In this document: positions 8,801-13,036 of the stretch, one piece after another
Layout of the letters: each line of letters starts with the position of its first letter
Numbering within the stretch: position 1 is the first letter of the stretch
From: CALGLS01 sp047626155
Lineage (GTDB): Bacteria > Bacteroidota > Bacteroidia > Chitinophagales > Saprospiraceae
Direction: 5' to 3'
DNA length: 13,036 bases
NCBI GenBank assembly: GCA_047626155.1
Contig: JBLHRR010000157.1
Location: 1-13,036 of the forward strand
The notes under the pieces: model-generated
Told to the model about the DNA's origin: nothing
Seen by the model: the letters and a program-made list of their open reading frames with translations, nothing else
Database searches by the model: none
Program-made: the position numbers and the translations under genes

Positions 8801-8916
8801 GGCCTTTGCATAATGTACTGAAAATCAAGCCGCCGATGTGCTTTACCAAGGCGAATGTGGATTTTTTGATTGAGAATTTGGAGTTGGTTTTACGGGAGAA
8901 TTTTATGCAGATTTGA
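5833..8916 (+). CDS. APH-type kinase - M23 metallopeptidase - class III PLP phospho-lyase fusion
   Basis: This 1027-residue protein has three domains. Residues about 15-340 are an aminoglycoside-phosphotransferase/choline-kinase fold: the catalytic loop is NYNDAHEHNLLV (206-217, Asp209, Asn214) and the metal site is VIDFGDA (229-235, Asp231). Residues about 435-575 are an M23 domain with all expected residues: HLGMD (His444, Asp448), YGH (His503) and HLHF (His539, His541). Residues about 605-1027 are a fold-type I PLP enzyme: NSGSEAN (701-707), IADEVQVGFGRTG (834-846, Asp836) and the PLP lysine Lys866 in MGKPIGNGHP. NVAHVGHEHP, LHDNIVQYAKEL, GMEYFNT and NVLKIKPPMCFT closely resemble the animal ethanolamine-phosphate and phosphohydroxylysine phospho-lyases (ETNPPL, PHYKPL). 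A kinase followed by a lyase would phosphorylate an amino alcohol such as hydroxylysine or ethanolamine and eliminate the phosphate to give an aldehyde. No signal peptide is seen, so the M23 role in the cytosol is unclear. Substrate is not decidable. Confidence 0.93.
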   Translation: MPNNNFQQVSISTSLAEKYALEYYGLKTIAKKLPGETDFNFHLKTESGEAYTLKISRPGETETAIDFEAKILAHLSIKNFPYQIPKLIPALSGRLFQQIKDEQNQERWMRLQTWVEGRMLDDVNPRSMSVLKNWGATAGQFALALADFDHPHAHRFYKWNPSETLYSKKHQQYIYDKEQTETADYFWNLFKNETLPKLGALRKSVNYNDAHEHNLLVNRDLKNPKISGVIDFGDALYTHTINELAIACAYAAMYFPNPLEAAAEVVRGFHTIFPLEEKEVDVLYSMIAARLMITAANAAWNKHQEPDNEYLLISEKPAWALLEKWRNIPPALAHYSFRAACNWDACPKEATFKEWLSQQKEDFAPVVNFSIGKVVPIDLRVGSLELGNNSNFNSIQKFERKINRFLEDQDAAICFGGYNETRPFYTSDAYQVNGNSGAEWRTVHLGMDFWMTAASPVFAPLAGRVHSVANNDGHCNYGPTIILEHQISTADSGNFTFYSLYGHLSLDSIKGLQKGMPIQKGQQIARIGSPPINGNWPPHLHFQVLLNLLDQEGDFPGVAFPNEKDIWLSICPDPASLMQAFLPNKITKEIQNKSKTLSSHQILETRNQFLGKNLSISYQKPLHIVRGFGQYLYDSTGRRYLDTVNNVAHVGHEHPSVVKAAQQQSAVLNTNTRYLHDNIVQYAKELLSTFPPELSVVHFVNSGSEANELALRMAKAYSNQKDMLALEVGYHGNTGGTIDISSYKFDGKGGKGAPAHTHILPMPDVYRGLYRNENAAEQYANHAKLAIEKIKGEGRNIAGFIAESILSCGGQVILPLGYLAAIYEMVRTEGGLCIADEVQVGFGRTGDHFWAFELQNVIPDIVTMGKPIGNGHPLAAVVTTKKVAETFANGMEYFNTFGGNPVSCAIGREVLKVIANEGLQQNAKEIGRYLTKALQKLKTRFPIIGDVRGIGFFQGIELVKNRETLEPAAAQTAYLANRMRERGILMSTDGPLHNVLKIKPPMCFTKANVDFLIENLELVLRENFMQI

Positions 8917-8989
8917 TTCTATTTGCTGGGTAAAGTAAGCCTTGTTTTTTTTGTGAAGACTTCATGCGATCTGCATTTTGTGTCAGAAA

Positions 8990-9014
8990 AACCACAAAGG
9001 TCACGAAGTTTTTA
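8990..9014 (-). repeat. Intergenic repeat, copy 2 (inverted)
   Basis: Read leftward this is the same core as copy 1 at 895-924 (AACTTCGTGACCTTTGTGGTT). It faces copy 3 at 9063-9092 as an inverted pair: AACCACAAAGG (8990-9000) can pair perfectly with CCTTTGTGGTT (9078-9088), and AAGTTT (9006-9011) with AAACTT (9067-9072). The pair lies between two convergent genes. Confidence 0.6.
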
Positions 9015-9062
9015 CTAGATATAATGAATTAAACGCTCTAGCCTTTTTTATACTTTTTCCTT

Positions 9063-9092
9063 TGTGAAACTTAGCGCCCTTTGTGGTTAAAC
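9063..9092 (+). repeat. Intergenic repeat, copy 3
   Basis: This copy has the same orientation as copy 1 and shares CCTTTGTGGTTAAAC with it, apart from one base; the left half differs by a few bases (AAACTTAGCGCCC here). With copy 2 it can form a large stem-loop at the 3' ends of the convergent genes ending at 8916 and 9143, so it might work as a two-way terminator or simply be a repeat hotspot. Confidence 0.6.
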
Positions 9093-9142
9093 CTCTTTGC
9101 ATCACGCGCCCCAAATAAATTCATCTAATCTAATACTGACCT

Positions 9143-11173
9143 TTAAACCTTCCAAAGCCGCAACAACAAAATCTCCAAGCCCAAAAAGCACAATGCCGCT
9201 ATCAAAAACCAACGCCATAAAACAACGCCCCTACTTCGCTCTCCGATGAGCGGCGTTAAGTCCGTTGAACTATTGGTTTGTATAACCTTGATGCGGTTGT
9301 TTCCAAGAGCTTCTAGATCAGTTTCATTAAAATAAGCGAGGTCAGATTCTTTTCGATCATAGTTGAAAGCGTAGTTGGCAAGTTGTTCTCCTTCATTGAG
9401 GAAGAGCGAATAGTATCCTGCTTCTGACACTTGATTGTTAACCCCTAACAATACTTTTGGGCCGATGATTTTTTGCTCCGGGATGAACTCTTCCGCCTTT
9501 CCTTTCATTTTATAGACCATTTCACTTCCACTAATTTTGTTGTCCGCTTCTATGAGCTCATCTCTGCCGATGATAAAGGCGATTTGTTGATCTTTGGCGG
9601 TAGAGATCGCCATTTTATAGAGCATTGGAATAAAAACCTCTCCGCTTCTAACGAGGTTGTTATACTCCTCATCGAGCGGCGCAGCACAGAGATAAAGATG
9701 TCCCTGCCCGTTTTTATATTTGGCCAAATAAGTACTTCCATCTCGGTAACGTAACAATGCTTCTTCACCTCTACTATTGAAACTCGTCAGTTTGAAATTA
9801 CCTTGTGTAACCGGAAGCTTTAGGTTGTTGCTTTTATTTTCAAATACATCATTGAAGATGAACTCTTCTGTATTCATTTGAGAAACTTCTCTTTGCTCTT
9901 TTTCAAAAGCTTTTAACTCATTTGCGCGAAAGCTGCTTAGAAAACTTTGATAACTATTGGCATCCGCAGTAGCTCCAGGGAATACCAAAAGGTTGCCCCC
10001 ATTGGTTACGTATTGATTTAATTCGCCAGAGAGACCAGAAGAAACAGATTGTAAGCTGTTTGTTACAATAAGTTCATAATCAGAAAAAGAGGCGTAATTT
10101 AATGCATTGGTATTTTGATTCGTAATCTTAAAATAGTCTACCCCTGCAAAAGCGGCGTCCAGGTATTTATTGCTTTTTCCATTGTTGATCACGAGGACAT
10201 TTATTTCTTCTGCTACATTGAAAGTGAAGTAGAATTTATCGTCAAACTGAACCGGGTAATCTGTGATATTCAAGACCGCCTCATGCCAGCCCGTTCTGAG
10301 GATGGTGATATTTACCGTGTCTGTAACAGAGGATCTTGCCGGGATGGAAAGTGTTCCTACCGGTTTAGTCTGTCCCTCATGCTGAAGCGAAAGACGGATA
10401 TTGTCAGCGGCATCATCGCTGTGGTTCTTAATTTTTACGATGAGGGTGTTCGTCTGATTAATCATTCGAACCGGAGCATCAAACCAGCAAGAATCAATGC
10501 TGATATTTTTTTCCTGAACCGATTGTAGTGGAATCAGATTTACATCAAAAACAGTATCCGTAAAAGAACTCAGGTTTGAAATGTTCTTTTGAAAATCAGA
10601 AACAATATAAGCCGTTTGGTTGTCATTCGCGCCACTACTCAAGGCCTGTTGCTGTCGGGCAAGTACCTTAGACATTTCCTTGACACTTGGGCTAATCGTA
10701 ATTTCATCGATAAGGTTAATGGCATCTTCCTTTGATACTAATTGCTGATGACGGCCTTCAAAATCATTGGTTAATACTTGAAAACGATCTTCTACAGCGT
10801 AGGCTTTAACAATCTGACGAGCCTTTTCCTTTGCTTTTTCCATCAAAGGTACATCCTCACTCAAGGCACTCATACTAAAGGAATTATCAACAAAAATAGA
10901 TACATTTTGCTCTCCCTTCTTCACTTCCGTATCCTGCGGAATAAACGGCTGAGCGAAAGCAAAAATCAACGCCGCTAATGCCAATAAACGAGAAAGCAAA
11001 ACCAGTAAGTTTTTTACTTTTCGGCGAGCGGAGGTCTCTTCTTTTACCTCTTTGAGGAAACGAACGTTGGTGAAATAAACCTTCTTAAACTTTCTAAAGA
11101 AAAAGAGGTGAATGATAATCGGTATCGCTAAGGCCAGAAGGGCATATAAAAACGTGGGAAATAGAAATTGCAT
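9143..11173 (-). CDS. BatA-type double-transmembrane VWA-domain membrane protein
   Basis: This 676-residue protein begins with the BatA-type N-terminal module of Bacteroidota: a membrane helix at about 4-25, a basic stretch FRKFKKVYFTNVRFLKEV (26-43), and a second helix at about 55-76. A von Willebrand factor A-like domain follows, with the metal-site motif FVDNSFSMS (94-102, Asp96, Ser98, Ser100) and a later acidic strand end YIVSDFQ (189-195). The middle (about 220-320) looks like beta-sandwich repeats, then a Rossmann-like part with TNGGNLLVFPG (390-400). A last helix at about 650-672 anchors the C-terminus. Most of the protein should lie in the periplasm. Related genes often sit next to a dihydroorotase-like gene in this phylum, as far as I recall. 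Here the rightward tri-domain gene separates the two. The function is unknown; protein-protein or envelope-complex assembly is inference. Confidence 0.88.
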   Translation of the reverse strand: MQFLFPTFLYALLALAIPIIIHLFFFRKFKKVYFTNVRFLKEVKEETSARRKVKNLLVLLSRLLALAALIFAFAQPFIPQDTEVKKGEQNVSIFVDNSFSMSALSEDVPLMEKAKEKARQIVKAYAVEDRFQVLTNDFEGRHQQLVSKEDAINLIDEITISPSVKEMSKVLARQQQALSSGANDNQTAYIVSDFQKNISNLSSFTDTVFDVNLIPLQSVQEKNISIDSCWFDAPVRMINQTNTLIVKIKNHSDDAADNIRLSLQHEGQTKPVGTLSIPARSSVTDTVNITILRTGWHEAVLNITDYPVQFDDKFYFTFNVAEEINVLVINNGKSNKYLDAAFAGVDYFKITNQNTNALNYASFSDYELIVTNSLQSVSSGLSGELNQYVTNGGNLLVFPGATADANSYQSFLSSFRANELKAFEKEQREVSQMNTEEFIFNDVFENKSNNLKLPVTQGNFKLTSFNSRGEEALLRYRDGSTYLAKYKNGQGHLYLCAAPLDEEYNNLVRSGEVFIPMLYKMAISTAKDQQIAFIIGRDELIEADNKISGSEMVYKMKGKAEEFIPEQKIIGPKVLLGVNNQVSEAGYYSLFLNEGEQLANYAFNYDRKESDLAYFNETDLEALGNNRIKVIQTNSSTDLTPLIGERSRGVVLWRWFLIAALCFLGLEILLLRLWKV

Positions 11174-11355
11174 ATTGTCTGTTCAGGTGAATCGATTCGG
11201 GCTGTGTTCTTTTGGTAAAATTAACAATTTATAGAATACCCGGCTAATTGTAGTTCAAGGACAAATTAAGTATGTATAACGGAAATATTGGCGGTATGTT
11301 AGCCCAAGCTCTATATAATGTCAGAAGTTCTTATTTGCAGACTGGAAATTTGTTA

Positions 11356-12660
11356 TTATTTAAATCGTATTGCCTTTACCGGACTGATCCGTGCTACTAA
11401 ATACGATGGAATAATCAAGACCAATAGGGTGATTACAAGGGTTCCAATGTTTAGAAAAAGAATGATCCAGAAGTTCATTTCTATTGGCGCAACAGATAAA
11501 TAATAATCCTTTTCAGATAGCTTTATTACCTCAAAATTCTTTTGAATCCAGCATAAAGCAATGCCAATCAGGTTACCAAACAAAAGCCCCATACTAACGA
11601 TGTAGGCGGCATACCAGAGGAAGATTTTTCGGATACTCCAGTTAGTACTCCCCAATGACTTTAGGATACCAATCATATTAGTCCGCTCCAAAATCAGAAT
11701 CATTAGAGCTGTAATCATGTTGATAATTGAAACAATGAGCATCAAGGAAAGGATGACATATTTATTTATATCCTGAAGAGAGAGCCATTCGAATATGCTT
11801 GGAAATTTATCCCGAATGGTTTGTGAAAACATGTTGTTGGGTAGCTCTTCCAGATAAAGGTGTTCGTTGATAATTTCAAGGTCATCGAGGTCGTCTACAA
11901 AAACCTCAAAGCCACCTACCTCGTCGGGTGCCCATCCATAAATCTCCTGAATGAGGCCGATATCTGCCAACGCAAACTTCCGGTCGAACTCTTCCATCCC
12001 TGTTTTATAAATACCCGAAATTTTAAATTGCCTCGCTATTTGTTCCCGCCCTCTTACAAAGTGAATGTTAAGCGCATCCCCCATTTTCAATTGTAATCGC
12101 CTCGCGGTCTCCTGGGAAACCATCAGATCTTTAGTGGCCATTCCTTTTGGAGATTCCTCCGTACGAACACCTTCTATGATGTAGTTATCCATATTTGCCC
12201 AATCGAAATCTTCGCCAACTCCTTTTAGGATGATCCCTTCTAGCAGCTGGTTCGTTTTAATGATTCCGGGCAAGTTTGCAGTTACCTGAATGTGTCGGAT
12301 TCCACCTTTGGTTTTCTTCTCTACCAATTGTTCTCCAATCTGGTAGCCAAATATTTCCCGATTTTCTCTATACAAAATAGATCCGATGGTATCAATATGC
12401 GGATAAAATGCCTGGTCTCTTTTTACTGGAATAGCTTCAAAAGAGCGATTCATATTCGTATCGAAAACATGGATGTGCCCCCAAAAACCAAAAATTTTAT
12501 TGCTGATTCCATTTTGAAAACCCTGAATTAGACTCGTAGCCAATATCATGACTGCCATACTGATCGTAATCGCTAATATGGCGATACGTATGATGAGGCG
12601 AGAGAAGGATTGTTGTCCTGCTTCTGCGACTTTTCTGGCTATGAAGTATTCGAATTTCAA
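11356..12660 (-). CDS. FtsX/LolE-type ABC transporter permease
   Basis: This 434-residue protein has the MacB/LolCE permease layout: one N-terminal helix (about 22-46), a large periplasmic domain (about 48-298) and three C-terminal helices (about 301-324, 348-374 and 397-420). Family signatures are the FEYFIARK start, the ILERTNMIGILKSLGSTNWSIRKIF coupling segment after helix two (323-347) and the C-terminal ISPVKAIRF (425-433). Members work with a cytoplasmic ATPase (LolD-like) to release lipoproteins from the inner membrane or to drive other envelope machines. No ATPase gene is present in the window, so the partner must be encoded elsewhere. The gene ends 182 bp before the BatA-type gene on the same strand. 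A LolE role is likely, but other FtsX-family roles cannot be excluded. Confidence 0.9.
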   Translation of the reverse strand: MKFEYFIARKVAEAGQQSFSRLIIRIAILAITISMAVMILATSLIQGFQNGISNKIFGFWGHIHVFDTNMNRSFEAIPVKRDQAFYPHIDTIGSILYRENREIFGYQIGEQLVEKKTKGGIRHIQVTANLPGIIKTNQLLEGIILKGVGEDFDWANMDNYIIEGVRTEESPKGMATKDLMVSQETARRLQLKMGDALNIHFVRGREQIARQFKISGIYKTGMEEFDRKFALADIGLIQEIYGWAPDEVGGFEVFVDDLDDLEIINEHLYLEELPNNMFSQTIRDKFPSIFEWLSLQDINKYVILSLMLIVSIINMITALMILILERTNMIGILKSLGSTNWSIRKIFLWYAAYIVSMGLLFGNLIGIALCWIQKNFEVIKLSEKDYYLSVAPIEMNFWIILFLNIGTLVITLLVLIIPSYLVARISPVKAIRFK

Positions 12661-12663
12661 AAA

Positions 12664-12692
12664 TTTGTTGTTTTTGTCTAATGCTATTTTTG
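12664..12692 (+). promoter_or_regulatory. Possible rightward Bacteroidota-type promoter
   Basis: TTTG (12664-12667) is followed after 17 bp by TATTTTTG (12685-12692), which matches TAnnTTTG exactly. It would drive transcription rightward, away from the permease gene that starts at 12660, into the inverted-repeat region and beyond the window. AT-rich sequence makes chance matches common. Confidence 0.3.
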
Positions 12693-12849
12693 TAGCTTTT
12701 AAATATTTTAGATCGTGAAATTAGACATTCTTGGTTAATGACGTTAATTCTGGGTGAAATATTTCTTTGTCAACCTAATGAGGAGCAATCTAAGTATATG
12801 GCAAATTCCTAAAATTTGTCATATCAAAGGAGGAACAACTTGCTATGCG

Positions 12850-13036
12850 TTCGGTGCTGTCGGTGCGTTCAATACGCTCGGTAAATGCTTTGCATTTAGA
12901 CCGACAGTCTTGTGCCCTCTCGCCATTTGCGTTTCTATAATTTTATTTTTTCTATTTAGTCGCCGGAGGCCACAAGCCAATCCGGATGAAATGCCAAGCA
13001 TTTACCAAGCGAACGCGTGAGCGAACCTGAGCGAAC
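12850..13036. repeat. Long imperfect inverted repeat with nested hairpins
   Basis: The left arm (about 12850-12924) and right arm (about 12961-13036) are imperfect reverse complements around an AT-rich centre. CGCTCGGTAAATGC (12875-12888) pairs with 12998-13011 with one mismatch. CTTGTGCCCTCTCGCC (12909-12924) pairs with 12961-12976 at 12 of 16 positions. Each arm also holds its own small hairpin, AAATGC-TTT-GCATTT on the left and AAATGC-CAA-GCATTT on the right. CTGTCGGT (12857-12864) and ACCGACAG (12900-12907) are an exact inverted pair in the left arm. The right end has GCGAAC three times, at 13009, 13021 and 13031. This looks like two inverted copies of one repeat unit, possibly a MITE-like element. 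The right boundary is cut by the window. Confidence 0.65.

Larger units (their letters stand above)
12661..13036. other. Gene-free stretch at the right edge
   Basis: I see no convincing gene here. An 88-codon rightward frame at 12754-13020 has no recognisable domain and its second half is made of the inverted repeat, so I do not call it. The stretch holds a possible promoter (12664-12692), about 140 bp of AT-rich sequence and then a long inverted repeat running into the window edge. Confidence 0.6.

Noticed and set aside
8917..8955. T-run after the tri-domain gene as an intrinsic terminator
   Set aside because: No stable stem precedes the T-run; only a 3-bp match (GCT/AGC) could be found.
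11189..11198. GAATCGATTC palindrome upstream of the BatA-type gene
   Set aside because: Exact but only 10 bp and not extendable; this length is expected by chance in a window of this size.
12827..12940. AAAGGAGGAAC resembling a strong ribosome binding site before a 31-codon frame starting at 12845
   Set aside because: The frame is made of repeat sequence (RSV-like units), is very short, and Shine-Dalgarno sites are seldom used in this phylum.
12754..13020. 88-codon rightward frame at the right edge
   Set aside because: No recognisable domain, and its second half consists of both arms of the inverted repeat; most likely a chance frame.

Overview
The window looks like a chromosomal segment from a member of the Bacteroidota, probably near the Saprospiria (Lewinella/Haliscomenobacter-like). 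The phylum call rests on a BatA-type double-transmembrane VWA protein, two adjacent DUF4199 membrane proteins, mostly absent Shine-Dalgarno sites and a promoter matching the TTTG-N20-TAnnTTTG pattern of that phylum. The class is a guess from gene style only.

Layout. Seven of the eight genes read leftward. From right to left they are: an FtsX/LolE-type ABC permease (12660-11356), a BatA/VWA membrane protein (11173-9143), a dihydroorotase homologue that has lost its metal ligands (5586-4321), two DUF4199 membrane proteins (4217-3648 and 3616-3125), a polyprenyl-phosphate-type GT2 glycosyltransferase (3056-2046), an overlapping GT4 glycosyltransferase (2062-929) and a fused GmhA-GmhB heptose enzyme (830 to beyond the left edge). 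The one rightward gene (5833-8916) sits between the BatA gene and the dihydroorotase pseudoenzyme. It encodes a 1027-residue protein joining an APH-type kinase, an M23 metallopeptidase and a class III PLP enzyme of the phospho-lyase (ETNPPL/PHYKPL) group.

How the genes may work together. The left part reads as cell-envelope glycan work: a nucleotide-sugar to lipid-carrier transferase, a GT4 transferase and the isomerase/phosphatase of ADP-heptose synthesis. The BatA protein and the FtsX permease are also envelope proteins. The tri-domain protein probably phosphorylates an amino-alcohol substrate and then eliminates the phosphate; the role of its M23 domain is unclear.

Non-coding features of note: a perfect 27-bp palindrome and a 14-bp palindrome in the divergent region 5587-5832; three copies of a roughly 30-bp intergenic repeat, two of them inverted between the convergent genes at 8917-9142; and a long imperfect inverted repeat at the right edge (about 12850-13036). 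I found no tRNA, rRNA, CRISPR array, transposase or phage gene.
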